This document shows positions 1-7,979 of a stretch of DNA of 64,000 nucleotides, in pieces. The DNA is from Aeromonas sobria. Lineage in GTDB: Bacteria; Pseudomonadota; Gammaproteobacteria; Enterobacterales; Aeromonadaceae. The notes under the pieces are model-generated. The model was not told the origin of the DNA, ran no database searches, and saw nothing but the letters and a program-made list of their open reading frames with translations. Location: the NCBI RefSeq assembly GCF_000820145.1, contig NZ_CDBW01000023.1, forward strand, positions 107,780 to 171,779, given 5' to 3'. The translations under genes and the position numbers were made by a program. Numbering within the stretch: position 1 is the first letter of the stretch; every line of letters begins with the position of its first letter.

Positions 1-405
1 GCGATCCTGCACCGTCTGGCCGCGCCAGAAGGGGGTGAGGGCGTGGATGATCTCTTTGTCGGTTTCGCTGACCGCAAAACCGGCACCGGGGCGGTCTGCC
101 AGCTCGTCGATCTCCTTCTCAATCCAGCTCACTGTGTATTCGGGAAACAGCGGCGCCGCCCGCACCTGACTGGCCTGGTTGCCGACGATGAGCTCGTCGT
201 GCTTGATCCAGATGGTGCGTTCCTTGAGGTGATGGGCCAGCGCCAGAGCGCGGCGCACCGGCAATGGGCGGGCGAGATGAGCCTGATAGGCCTCGGTGTA
301 GTGGCGGGCACGCTCGGTGCAAACCGGTGGCTGAACGATGTGGATCAGGCTCTCTTTGTGGGCGCGGATCCGCGGGCTGAGGGTATTGAGGTCGAGCTGG
401 GTCAT
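1..405 (-). CDS. pflD: Glycyl-radical enzyme, PflD/PFL2 type (N-terminal part, cut by window edge)
   Basis: The reverse strand reads open from an ATG at 405 to base 1, giving the first 135 residues. The gene continues beyond the left edge, so the glycyl-radical loop and active-site cysteines are not visible. The visible part resembles the N-terminal helical region of E. coli PflD: IKHDELIVGNQ near residue 76 matches the family pattern IRDEELIAGN, and PEY..SW..KE.D follows it. PFL2-type enzymes include formate acetyltransferases and diol/glycerol dehydratase-like lyases, so the substrate is open. The start lies 4 bp after the stop of the activase gene and AGAGGATAAG serves as ribosome binding site. 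The two genes are therefore one operon, read from the FNR promoter near 1.33 kb. Expression should be anaerobic because the radical is oxygen-sensitive (family knowledge). Confidence 0.82.
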   Translation of the reverse strand, partial: MTQLDLNTLSPRIRAHKESLIHIVQPPVCTERARHYTEAYQAHLARPLPVRRALALAHHLKERTIWIKHDELIVGNQASQVRAAPLFPEYTVSWIEKEIDELADRPGAGFAVSETDKEIIHALTPFWRGQTVQDR

Positions 406-409
406 GATC

Positions 410-1306
410 TTATCCTCTGGTCACAGGGGTCAGCCCCTGACGTTGGGCGTATGCGTGGGCAAAGCTGAGTAAATCGGGGTCGTCGAGTGGTGTATCCGGC
501 GCCTGATAGGGCAGATCCAGCAGGGCATATTTGCCCATCCCCAAGGTGTGGTAGGGGAGGAAGTGGATCTCCTGCACCGTGCCGAGACTGGCGGCGGTGT
601 CGGTGATGGCGGTGATCGATGCGCGGTCGGCATTGAAACCGGGAATGAGCGGCACCCGGATCTGCATCGGCACACCGTGCTCGGCGAGGCGTTTGAGGTT
701 CGCGATGGGCAGCTCCACCTTGCCGCGGGTCCAGTTGAAGAAACGTTCTTTATCCACGTGTTTGAGATCCGCCAGCACCAGATCCAGTGAGGGGAGGCTT
801 GGCTCAATCTGGTGCCAGGGCACATGGAGGCAGCTCTCGACCGCAGTGTGCAGCCCTTCGGCCTTGCAGCGGGCCAGCAGGGACGCTGCAAAGTCGGGCT
901 GCATAAAAGGCTCGCCACCAGAGAGGGTGACGCCACCGCCGCTGCGCTCGAAGAAGGGGCGATCGCGCAAGATGGTGTCCATCAGGGTGTCCAGGGTTTC
1001 ATCGTGGCCGCACACCTGCAGCGCTTCGCTGGGGCAGAGGCCGCGCAGCCGTTCCATATCTTCGGCCTTGAGGGCTGAGCGGGTGAGCTGGATGCCTTCG
1101 CTGTCACGCAAGATTGCCGGACAGGTCTGGCTGCAGAGCTGGCATCCCTCGATGCATTGGCGTCGGTCGAGTAGTATGTCCGGCTTGAGAGCGCGGCTTT
1201 CCGGGTTTTGACACCACAGGCAAGCTAGCGAGCACCCCTTGAGAAACACCAGGGTGCGAATGCCGGGGCCATCGTGAGTTGAATATCGTTGCAGGTCGAA
1301 AATCAT
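410..1306 (-). CDS. pflC: Glycyl-radical enzyme activase (PflC-like radical SAM protein)
   Basis: This 298-residue protein is a radical SAM activase that would install the glycyl radical on the neighbouring PflD-like enzyme. The SAM-cluster motif Cx3Cx2C is seen as [11 protein letters not shown] near residue 25. It is followed by a ferredoxin-like insert with extra cysteines ([13 protein letters not shown]), as in dehydratase-type activases, and by [16 protein letters not shown], the GGE motif that contacts SAM. The start at 1306 has a strong site, AAAGGAGG, just upstream. The gene leads the operon, and its promoter has an FNR box with a -10 TAGAAT at 1332-1327. Length and motifs fit the family; the exact substrate of the partner enzyme cannot be read from the sequence. 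Confidence 0.88.
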   Translation of the reverse strand: MIFDLQRYSTHDGPGIRTLVFLKGCSLACLWCQNPESRALKPDILLDRRQCIEGCQLCSQTCPAILRDSEGIQLTRSALKAEDMERLRGLCPSEALQVCGHDETLDTLMDTILRDRPFFERSGGGVTLSGGEPFMQPDFAASLLARCKAEGLHTAVESCLHVPWHQIEPSLPSLDLVLADLKHVDKERFFNWTRGKVELPIANLKRLAEHGVPMQIRVPLIPGFNADRASITAITDTAASLGTVQEIHFLPYHTLGMGKYALLDLPYQAPDTPLDDPDLLSFAHAYAQRQGLTPVTRG

Positions 1307-1326
1307 ACCGCCTCCTTTTGTTTTTC

Positions 1327-1398
1327 ATTCTATTTGCTTTCATTCGAAAGTTGATTTGATTTCGATCAAGTATTTCGCAGATGTTTTGTCGCTAGAAT
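1327..1398. promoter_or_regulatory. Divergent promoter with one shared, perfect FNR box
   Basis: TTGATTTCGATCAA at 1356-1369 is a perfect match to the FNR consensus TTGATN4ATCAA. A TAGAAT -10 element stands on each side: 1393-1398 facing fsa and 1332-1327 facing pflC. Both are centred 33 bp from the box centre, the spacing expected when the activator sits at about -41.5 (class II). One box therefore appears to drive both directions symmetrically. Motifs and spacing are seen in the sequence; regulation by FNR is inferred. Confidence 0.75.
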
Positions 1399-1433
1399 GG
1401 CGACATATTAAACATCCCGTTAAGGAGTTAGAG

Positions 1434-2087
1434 ATGGAGCTATATCTCGATACCGCCGATGTGGCGGCAGTACGTCGTTGGTCACGGATCCTGCCGTTGG
1501 CCGGTGTCACCACCAATCCTTCCATTACTGCCGCCGGGGGATTGCCGCTGAGCGAGCTGCTGCCCGCCCTGCGCGACGTACTGGGCCCCAAGGCTCGCCT
1601 GTTTGCCCAGGTGATGGCCAAAACCGAAACCGAGATGGTGCGTGAGGCGTTCGCCCTGCGTGAGCTGGACCCGGATCTGGTGATCAAGATCCCGGTATGC
1701 GCAGAGGGGCTGGTTGCCATCAAGAGCCTGACCGCCAACGGGGTGCCGACCCTGGGTACGGCTGTCTATACCCCGCTGCAAGGCTGGTTGGCGGCGGTGG
1801 CGGGGGCGGAATATGTCGCTCCCTACGTTAACCGGCTGGACGCTCAGGGGGGCGATGGCATCGCCACCGTGCAGGAGCTGCAACAGCTGCTTGAGCTGCA
1901 CGCACCGAACAGCAAGGTGCTGGCGGCGTCATTCCGCACTCCCCGTCAGGCGCTCGACTGCCTGCTGGCCGGTTGCCAATCCATCACATTGCCGCTCGAT
2001 GTGGCCGAGCAGTTGCTAAATGTGCCTGCGGTGGATGCGGCATTGGCGAAGTTTGATCAGGATTGGCAGCGCGCTTTCGGTCGCTGA
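1434..2087 (+). CDS. fsa: Fructose-6-phosphate aldolase (transaldolase-like)
   Basis: The 217-residue product is close in length and sequence to E. coli FsaA (220 aa). It begins [10 protein letters not shown] and has the GVTTNPS phosphate-side motif. The Schiff-base lysine is Lys85 in VIKIPV. The enzyme would cleave or form fructose 6-phosphate from dihydroxyacetone and glyceraldehyde 3-phosphate, and related enzymes also act on other aldols. The open frame extends upstream to 1356, but that extension would begin inside the FNR box. The ATG at 1434 follows TAAGGAG at correct spacing and gives the family N-terminus. It is divergent from a glycyl-radical operon and shares its FNR box, which suggests a joint anaerobic role in C3 or sugar metabolism. 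Confidence 0.9.
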   Translation: MELYLDTADVAAVRRWSRILPLAGVTTNPSITAAGGLPLSELLPALRDVLGPKARLFAQVMAKTETEMVREAFALRELDPDLVIKIPVCAEGLVAIKSLTANGVPTLGTAVYTPLQGWLAAVAGAEYVAPYVNRLDAQGGDGIATVQELQQLLELHAPNSKVLAASFRTPRQALDCLLAGCQSITLPLDVAEQLLNVPAVDAALAKFDQDWQRAFGR

Positions 2088-2201
2088 TCGCAGTGATAGA
2101 TGGGGGAGGGTGAAGAGACGCGGGTGATGGGGATTGACCGACTAGACTTGAAAGAGGTGGCCACCTTCGCTGGCTGCCTTGCAGTCTACTGGAGGTATCC
2201 C

Positions 2202-2381
2202 ATGAGCGACCATCTGCTGCTCCCCCATGGTGAAGATCTGCGTCGTGCGGTGCGCTGGCTCAGTGAACACCACCTGCACGATATCGCCGCCATTGAAGAG
2301 GCCAGCCTGCGTTTTGATCTCTCGCCACTGGATGAAGAGTTTTTGATCCAGCACTGGCTCGACAACCAGCGCCAATCCTGA
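2202..2381 (+). CDS. Small acidic protein of unknown function (59 aa)
   Basis: An ATG at 2202 preceded by CTGGAGG opens a 59-residue frame, a much better start than the in-frame codon at 2100. The protein is soluble and acidic, with no signal peptide or membrane segment. Its second half, rich in Asp, Glu and Leu, should be helical. I do not recognise the family. It lies about 115 bp after fsa in the same direction and converges with another small gene at 2522-2698. The good ribosome site and clean start support a real gene. Confidence 0.6.
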   Translation: MSDHLLLPHGEDLRRAVRWLSEHHLHDIAAIEEASLRFDLSPLDEEFLIQHWLDNQRQS

Positions 2382-2521
2382 GGTAAGACTTCAGTGCTCT
2401 GTCATTGGACGACAGCCCTTGGCAACAGGGCTAAGGCAGTGGGAGTGTGGGGTAGAAGGCGCGACGGAAGCTATGGCCCTGCTGCCACACCAGATGGCTG
2501 GCAGCAAGGTGGCAAGTGGGG

Positions 2522-2698
2522 TTAAGTGGTCTTTTCCAGGTGGTTTTGGTAAATCTGCTGCCACTTGTCCAGTTCGTTTTCATCACCCTGTTGCTGCCAG
2601 AACTCGCAGATGGAACTCGCCATCTCGCATGCCATGGCGTGGTCACCGTCACGGCGACTCATCAGGTATTGCCCCAGCCAGCTTTGATACTGTTTCAT
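2522..2698 (-). CDS. Small protein of unknown function (58 aa)
   Basis: Reading backwards from an ATG at 2698 gives 58 codons to a TAA at 2522. The start has AAGGAG seven bases upstream. The product, beginning MKQYQSWLGQYL, is rich in Gln, Glu and aromatic residues, contains two cysteines, and would be helical and cytoplasmic. No family is recognised. The upstream region to 3006 is AT-richer and could hold its promoter. The strong Shine-Dalgarno and lack of a competing frame argue for a real gene; the function is unknown. Confidence 0.55.
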   Translation of the reverse strand: MKQYQSWLGQYLMSRRDGDHAMACEMASSICEFWQQQGDENELDKWQQIYQNHLEKTT

Positions 2699-3006
2699 TG
2701 CACGATCTCCTTATCCATTTAACCTTTGAAATTGCTGCTGTGGGCGGTCCTTCCCGGAGCGCGTTACCACAGCCACTTTCGCCACGCCTGATGGTGATCG
2801 GTTGTTTCTATCGCCACACTTACTGTCAATTCTGATAACTGGCGTATAAAAACAGTGCGAAGGTGTTAAAAATTGGCTACCACCTTATCACGAAATGGTG
2901 TGAATTGCAGGTTTTGGGGCCAATTGAGTTATAAGCGCAGGGGGGCTATAGCCACGACCTGTGCTGGGGGAACCAGTGAGAAGGGGGATAGGAGCTAGGT
3001 GACCCG
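2699..3006. other. Intergenic region without a recognised gene
   Basis: No convincing coding frame or RNA family was found here. It must hold the promoter of the 58-aa gene on its left side. Its right edge carries an inverted repeat, GGTGACCC (2998-3005) with GGGTCACC (3012-3019), that encloses the stop codon of the NlpC gene. The repeat has no T-run, so it is not a clear terminator. Confidence 0.5.
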
Positions 3007-3456
3007 TTACTGGGTCACCCGGCGGGCTTGCCAGTAGCGGCTGTTCCAGTAGACGTTGTCGAGACGGGAGCGGATAACGCCTTTACTGGTGGAGGCGTGG
3101 ATAAACTCCCCTGCACCGGTATAGACCCCCACATGGTATTGCTGCCAGCCGGTCTTGAAAAAGACCAGGTCCCCGTGCTGCAGGCGGTAGCGATCCACCG
3201 GCTTACCTATGCTGGCCTGGGACTCGGTGGTTCTTGGCAGACTGAAGCCGAGAACCTGGTTGTAGGCGAGTTGGGTGAAGGCGGAGCAGTCGAGCCCGGC
3301 GCGGCTGGCACCGCCCATCCGGTAAGGGACACCGCGCCACTGCTGGTAGAAACCATCAAAGGCACTACTCTGCCGGGGGGGCGGAGGCGGCTCCGGCGTG
3401 CTGGAGCAGGCGGCCAGCAGCAGGGTCAGCAGGAATAGCGACAGCTTGCGATACAT
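3007..3456 (-). CDS. NlpC/P60 lipoprotein, probable peptidoglycan endopeptidase (MepS/NlpC type)
   Basis: The 149-residue precursor starts at 3456, chosen because AAGAGAG precedes it and it gives a clean lipoprotein signal with lipobox LLAAC (Cys17). The upstream in-frame ATG at 3477 lacks a ribosome site. A proline-rich linker leads to an NlpC/P60 domain with the nucleophile in GLDCSAF (about Cys57) and the catalytic His in QYHVGVYTG. Such enzymes cut D,L-peptide links in murein and are usually anchored in the outer membrane facing the periplasm. Residue +2 is Ser, compatible with outer-membrane sorting. It is monocistronic, placed downstream of the oxyR terminator. Confidence 0.88.
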   Translation of the reverse strand: MYRKLSLFLLTLLLAACSSTPEPPPPPRQSSAFDGFYQQWRGVPYRMGGASRAGLDCSAFTQLAYNQVLGFSLPRTTESQASIGKPVDRYRLQHGDLVFFKTGWQQYHVGVYTGAGEFIHASTSKGVIRSRLDNVYWNSRYWQARRVTQ

Positions 3457-3621
3457 CGGGGCTCTCTTCACAGACATGTTTAACCAATAGCAAAGTACAG
3501 CTACTGCTGTGTTCAACCACCTGGTTGTTGGGCCGGAGGTGGTGATGCGACAACTTTTCCATCATAAACAGGGATCTGGCTCCATACCTAGCAGCGGAGC
3601 GGAAAAATGCGGCGGGGGCTC

Positions 3622-3646
3622 AAAAAAAGCCAGCCCGAGGGCTGGC
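3622..3646 (-). terminator. Intrinsic terminator of oxyR
   Basis: GCCAGCCC (3629-3636) pairs with GGGCTGGC (3639-3646). On the reverse strand the stem is followed by seven T residues. Confidence 0.85.
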
Positions 3647-3653
3647 GTCTGCG

Positions 3654-4562
3654 TTATGAGGCAGGGGTTATCAACGGCTTGAGCAGTTCCGCCAGCTTGT
3701 AGAAGGTCTGCACCCGGGTGGTGCTGGGGCGCCAGACCAGTCCGATTTCGCGATAGGGCATCTCCCCGGGGAGCGGGATGGCTACCAGATCGGAGTTGGC
3801 GAGAATGCCGGCATCGATGGCCATCTGCGGCAAGAAGGTGGTGCCGAGACCCGCTTCCACCATCTGTACCAGGGTATGCAGGCTGGTAGCGGCGAACGGG
3901 TTGATCTTGCTCTTGTCCCGCAAGCTGCATGCGCTCACCGCGTGCTCGGTGAGGCAGTGTTCCCGCTCCAGCAGAAAGATGCTTTGATTCGGCAGCTCTT
4001 TATAGTCGAACGGGGTATGCAGACCGGCCGCCATGCTGGCGGGCATCACCATATGGAACGGATCCTGACCAACGGTCTTGCAGTGAAAACCGCCGATCTC
4101 GATGGGCAGGGCGAGGATCAGCAGATCGAGCTGCCCCTGCTCCAGCTGCTTGAGCAGGTTGCTGGTGGTGTCTTCGCGCAGCAACAATTCCAGCTCAGGA
4201 TAGGTCTTGCTGCACACTTTCAGCAGTTTGCTGAGCAGGAAGGGGGCAATAGTGGGAATACAGCCAAGACGGACTGTACCCTGCATCACGCCGCCCTGAT
4301 GTTGTCCGAGCTCCATCAGATCCCGCGCATCGGAGAGTAAATTGCGAGCTCGCTCGACGATTTCCATGCCGACCGGGGTCATAATGAAGCTCTTGTGGTC
4401 CCGTTCCACCAGTTGCAGGCTCATCATGTCCTCCAGCGTCTGGATCCCGGTACTCAGGGTCGACTGGCTGACATGGCAGGCCTTGGCGGCGCGATTGAAG
4501 TTCTTGTGCTCGTCGAGAGCAACCAGATATTGCAGCTGTTTGAGGCTGGGCCAACGTTGCAT
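3654..4562 (-). CDS. oxyR: OxyR-type LysR regulator, peroxide sensor
   Basis: The 302-residue product has a LysR winged helix at residues 1-65 (AKACHVSQSTLS recognition region) and a periplasmic-binding-like sensor domain. Two cysteines, Cys203 (EHCLTEH) and Cys212, keep the nine-residue spacing of the redox pair Cys199/Cys208 of E. coli OxyR, so peroxide sensing by disulfide formation is very likely. It is divergent from a typical 2-Cys peroxiredoxin gene, the arrangement expected if it activates that gene. Overall similarity to E. coli OxyR is moderate, and the length is close to the usual 305. The start at 4562 gives the canonical N-terminal helix. A terminator follows. Confidence 0.88.
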   Translation of the reverse strand: MQRWPSLKQLQYLVALDEHKNFNRAAKACHVSQSTLSTGIQTLEDMMSLQLVERDHKSFIMTPVGMEIVERARNLLSDARDLMELGQHQGGVMQGTVRLGCIPTIAPFLLSKLLKVCSKTYPELELLLREDTTSNLLKQLEQGQLDLLILALPIEIGGFHCKTVGQDPFHMVMPASMAAGLHTPFDYKELPNQSIFLLEREHCLTEHAVSACSLRDKSKINPFAATSLHTLVQMVEAGLGTTFLPQMAIDAGILANSDLVAIPLPGEMPYREIGLVWRPSTTRVQTFYKLAELLKPLITPAS

Positions 4563-4707
4563 AGAAAAACCCGATTAATGCTATCTATTTAATTTGATTT
4601 ACTAATCTACCATCGGGTCTATAGTTTGTCGCTTGAATTAGATGGACTTGGCTCTAGGTAGCCCAATCCGCACCGGATTGTTCACTTCACATAAAGAGGA
4701 ATTGAAT
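4563..4707. promoter_or_regulatory. oxyR / peroxiredoxin intergenic control region
   Basis: This AT-rich gap separates the divergent genes. TATAGT at 4620-4625 could be the -10 of the peroxiredoxin gene, and CTAT/ATAG half-site-like words surround it. Promoter and OxyR binding are inferred from gene arrangement; I could not establish a full OxyR motif. Confidence 0.4.
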
Positions 4708-5310
4708 ATGGTATTGGTAGGCCGTCCCGCACCCGATTTTACTGCCGCAGCTGTTCTGGGCAATGGCGAGATCGTTGATTCATTCAACCTGTCATCCCAC
4801 ATCAAAGGCAAAGCTGCCGTTATCTTCTTCTATCCGCTCGATTTCACCTTCGTCTGCCCGTCCGAGCTGATTGCCTTCGATCACCGCTATGAAGAGTTCC
4901 AGAAGCGTGGCGTGGAAGTTATCGGTGTTTCCATCGATTCCCAGTTCTCCCACAACGCATGGCGCAATACCAAAGTGGAAGATGGTGGTATTGGTCAGGT
5001 CAAGTACCCGCTGATCGCTGACGTGAAACACGAAATCTGCAAAGCCTATGACGTTGAGCATCCGGAAGCCGGTGTGGCGTTCCGTGGTTCCTTCCTGATC
5101 GACAGGAACGGTGTCGTTCGTCACCAGGTGGTCAACGATCTGCCGCTGGGCCGCAACATCGACGAGATGCTGCGCATGGTCGATGCCCTGCAATTCCACG
5201 AAGAGCACGGCGAAGTGTGCCCGGCTCAGTGGGAAAAAGGCAAAAAAGGCATGACAGCTTCACCGGATGGCGTGGCCAAGTACCTGTCCGAGAATGCTGA
5301 CTCCCTGTAA
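4708..5310 (+). CDS. ahpC: Typical 2-Cys peroxiredoxin (AhpC/PrxI type)
   Basis: This 200-residue peroxiredoxin reduces hydrogen peroxide and organic peroxides in the cytoplasm. The peroxidatic Cys50 lies in FTFVCPSE and the resolving Cys171 in GEVCPAQW. The loop carries GGIG, like the GGLG motif of peroxide-sensitive peroxiredoxins, while the C-terminal helix has YL rather than YF. The start at 4708 follows AAAGAGGA and gives the family N-terminus; the upstream in-frame ATG at 4642 has no ribosome site. No ahpF reductase gene is adjacent, so the recycling partner is elsewhere or is thioredoxin. It is divergent from oxyR and ends in a strong terminator. Confidence 0.92.
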   Translation: MVLVGRPAPDFTAAAVLGNGEIVDSFNLSSHIKGKAAVIFFYPLDFTFVCPSELIAFDHRYEEFQKRGVEVIGVSIDSQFSHNAWRNTKVEDGGIGQVKYPLIADVKHEICKAYDVEHPEAGVAFRGSFLIDRNGVVRHQVVNDLPLGRNIDEMLRMVDALQFHEEHGEVCPAQWEKGKKGMTASPDGVAKYLSENADSL

Positions 5311-5332
5311 TCGGGTCGCACTCCATTTGAAG

Positions 5333-5359
5333 AACCGGCGCCAAGGCGCCGGTTTTTTT
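5333..5359 (+). terminator. Intrinsic terminator of the peroxiredoxin gene
   Basis: AACCGGCGCC (5333-5342) pairs with GGCGCCGGTT (5345-5354), and the T-run continues to 5359. Confidence 0.9.
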
Positions 5360-5423
5360 ATGTTTGTGATCAGCAGAACCAAGTGATGGCTGCTCAATCA
5401 GAGTGGGGTAGCCAGTGGTTAGG

Positions 5424-5453
5424 CATAAAAAAACGCGCCAATTGGCGCGTTTT
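5424..5453 (-). terminator. Terminator of the ATP-grasp/7TM/retropepsin operon
   Basis: The palindrome AACGCGCC-AATT-type stem at 5432-5451 is followed on the reverse strand by seven T residues. It also has T residues on the forward side and may work in both directions. Confidence 0.85.
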
Positions 5454-5468
5454 GCTATCTGCTTGTGG

Positions 5469-6434
5469 CTACTCGTCAAAGATCCCGAAGTGATCTTTGG
5501 CGAAGTTGACCCGCTGCTCCACGTTCATCTTCACTTGGCCCAGCTTCTCGATGGTCTTGAGATTGGGTACCAGGCCGCGGCCGTTGGCGATCTGGATGGC
5601 AAGACCGGGACGGGCGTTGAGCTCCAGCAGCATGGGGCCACGGAACTTGTCCAGCACCATATCGGTGCCGATATAGCCCAGACCCGACATCTCGTAGCAG
5701 GAGGCGGCCAGGGTCAGCAGGGTATCCCAGTGGGGCACCTTGAGATCATAGAGGTCAAGGCCGGTATCCGGGTGGTGGCGCAGCGGATTGCCAAACTGCA
5801 CCGCCCGCAGGGCACGACCGGTACGCAGGCACAGGCCTACCCCCACGGCGCCCTGGTGCAGGTTCGCCTTGCCATCCGAGGCGGCGGTAGAGAGGCGCAT
5901 CATCGCCATCACCGGGAACCCCTTGAAGATGATGACCCGGGCATCGGGTACCCCTTCGAAGGAGTACCCGTCGAACACATCATCAAAGTTGATGAGGCCT
6001 TCCACCAGTGCCACGTCGGGCTTGCCGCCAAGCGAATAGAGCCCCGCCAGAATGTTGGAGACATGACGCTCCAGATCCTGACCGTTGGAGGCACTGCCGT
6101 TGGGCTTGTAGAAGAGACCATCTTCCTGACGCAGGATCACCAAGATCCCCTTGCCACCCGAGCCGCGGGCCGGTTTGATACAAAACCCTGGCCAATCCTT
6201 GACCAGCTTGGTGATCCGCACCACATCGTGCTGGGCTCGGATGGTACCGATCAGCTCAGGCACGGTGACACCGGCATCCAGCGCGATGCGCTTGGTCTGC
6301 AGCTTGTCATCCACCAGCGGGTAGAGGCTGCGCGGATTGTAGCGGCTGATGTAGGAGTGGTTACGCTTGTTCATACCGAGGATGCCTGATTGGGACAGGC
6401 TCCACGGGGTGGTGTATTTTTCCCAGAACCACAT
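5469..6434 (-). CDS. Alpha-L-glutamate-ligase-like ATP-grasp protein (RimK-related)
   Basis: The 321-residue protein has an ATP-grasp fold: FCIKPARGSGGKGI near residue 84 is the glycine-rich ATP loop, and LELNARPG near residue 280 is the metal-binding end of the fold. RimK relatives add glutamate to a protein or small-molecule carboxylate, but the substrate of this family is not known to me. It is the last gene of a three-gene operon, 3 bp after the 7TM protein gene. This gene triplet recurs in gammaproteobacteria, where a link to osmotic stress has been proposed (memory, not verified). The window gives no direct evidence for the substrate. Confidence 0.8.
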   Translation of the reverse strand: MWFWEKYTTPWSLSQSGILGMNKRNHSYISRYNPRSLYPLVDDKLQTKRIALDAGVTVPELIGTIRAQHDVVRITKLVKDWPGFCIKPARGSGGKGILVILRQEDGLFYKPNGSASNGQDLERHVSNILAGLYSLGGKPDVALVEGLINFDDVFDGYSFEGVPDARVIIFKGFPVMAMMRLSTAASDGKANLHQGAVGVGLCLRTGRALRAVQFGNPLRHHPDTGLDLYDLKVPHWDTLLTLAASCYEMSGLGYIGTDMVLDKFRGPMLLELNARPGLAIQIANGRGLVPNLKTIEKLGQVKMNVEQRVNFAKDHFGIFDE

Positions 6435-6437
6435 CTG

Positions 6438-7976
6438 TTACTTGTCCTTACCCGGGGTGGCGCCTGACTTCATCTCGTCCACCAGCGGCTTGAAGCGCTT
6501 CAGTTCGCTCAGCTTGTAGCCGGTGTAGTTACCCATCAACAGCACGGTTGCCATCAGCACCAGCTGCAGACCGAGGAAGTTGAAGGTAAGGTGACGGATC
6601 AACTCGTTATCCATGGCCAGATAGGCGATAACGGCGACCAGCAGTGAACCGCCGCCCTGACGCACCACCTCTTTCGGGCCCTCTTCTTCCCACAGGATCG
6701 ACATACGCTCGATAGTCCAGGAGAGGATGATCATCGGGAAGAAGGTGATCTTCATGCCATCGGTCAGCCCCAGCTTGAAAGCGAACGCCGAGAAGATACC
6801 GATCATCGAAATCACCATTATGATGATGGCCGATATTCGGGCAACCAGCAGCAGGTTAAGCCGCGACAGGTAGGAGCGGATGATGAGACCGGTGCCGACA
6901 ATCAGCAGGAAACCGATGAGACCGGTGACCAGCGAAGTCTGGATAAAGGCGACCGCGATCAGCACCGGCATGAAGGTGCCCGAAGTCTTGATCCCCACCA
7001 GAACCCGCAGGAACACCACCATCAGCACGCCTATCGGGATCAGCAGCAAGCCCTTGAACAGGGTCTGCTCTTCCAGCGGCAGGCTATGAATGGAGAAGTT
7101 CATCATCTCGGATTTTTCGAACTTCTGGGCCAGTGCCACGTTGACCGGCTGCTCTTGCTCGATCATCGAGAAGCTGACACGGGAGTTGTGACCACCGGTG
7201 ACATCCAGCAGCGCGCCTGAGTTGTATTCCCACAGTAGCAGGTTGGCAGGACGGCCCTGTTCACCGGTTTGCGGGTTGAACAGCTTGTAGTCGGTCGGGC
7301 TGTTGAACACCTGCAGGTAATCCACCAGCTCCTGACGACGGCGGCCATCTTCCAGGTTCAGTGCATGCACCACCCGGGTCGGTACGTCGGCATTGTTGAG
7401 CAGCTCGGCGATCAGGTTGGCACGGCTCTTGTTCTTTTTGAGCAGCTCGGCATTTTGCTCCTGCTTCTCGATCTCCTTGATGATCTCGCGAGTCAAGGTG
7501 TAGCCATCTGCTGAGCGCTCTTGTGCCCGCTCCACGATCTGTTTCATCGCGGTGGCGTAGGGCTCACTCTCGATCTGCTTCTCGATGGCGGGCGGCTGCG
7601 GATTGGCTGCCGGTTTGGCATGGGCATCCGCCATCATGTCGACGCGGTAGTAGAGCTCTTGACGACCGGAAGCGGTGCGAATAGACCACTCGGCGCGGGC
7701 GTCGCCATCTTTCTCGACAAAGGAGAGGCCGTAGCCCGGGCTGGCGGCGTTCTCGTTCATCAGGGTGAAACCGGGCTGGGTGCCCGGAATAGCCAGGGAT
7801 GCGATCACCGGATCACCGGTCGCCTCGAACTCCAGCTTGGCTTCGATGGACCAGATCTGGCGCTTTTCACCGGGGGTGAGCGGCACATCCAACGCGATAT
7901 GGTGGTAGATCGTCATCCCCAGGCCGACAATGTACAGCAGGGCTACCAGCAAATAGAACGGCTTACGGGAAACCAT
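6438..7976 (-). CDS. Inactive-transglutaminase-like protein fused to seven membrane helices
   Basis: This 512-residue inner-membrane protein begins with an uncleaved N-terminal helix (about residues 7-25). A large periplasmic region of roughly 280 residues contains the transglutaminase-like segment (NADVPTRVVHALNL). Seven or so hydrophobic helices fill residues 310-490. The transglutaminase part lacks an evident catalytic cysteine in the usual context, consistent with the family name (Pfam Transglut_i_TM plus 7TM_transglut; names from memory). It sits between the retropepsin-like lipoprotein and the ATP-grasp ligase with gaps of 3 bp each, so the three are translated from one mRNA and probably act together across the inner membrane. 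Confidence 0.82.
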   Translation of the reverse strand: MVSRKPFYLLVALLYIVGLGMTIYHHIALDVPLTPGEKRQIWSIEAKLEFEATGDPVIASLAIPGTQPGFTLMNENAASPGYGLSFVEKDGDARAEWSIRTASGRQELYYRVDMMADAHAKPAANPQPPAIEKQIESEPYATAMKQIVERAQERSADGYTLTREIIKEIEKQEQNAELLKKNKSRANLIAELLNNADVPTRVVHALNLEDGRRRQELVDYLQVFNSPTDYKLFNPQTGEQGRPANLLLWEYNSGALLDVTGGHNSRVSFSMIEQEQPVNVALAQKFEKSEMMNFSIHSLPLEEQTLFKGLLLIPIGVLMVVFLRVLVGIKTSGTFMPVLIAVAFIQTSLVTGLIGFLLIVGTGLIIRSYLSRLNLLLVARISAIIIMVISMIGIFSAFAFKLGLTDGMKITFFPMIILSWTIERMSILWEEEGPKEVVRQGGGSLLVAVIAYLAMDNELIRHLTFNFLGLQLVLMATVLLMGNYTGYKLSELKRFKPLVDEMKSGATPGKDK

Positions 7977-7979
7977 GGA

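Noticed and set aside
2998..3019. Inverted repeat at the end of the NlpC gene as a terminator
   Set aside because: It encloses the stop codon and no T-run follows on the reverse strand, so termination cannot be claimed.
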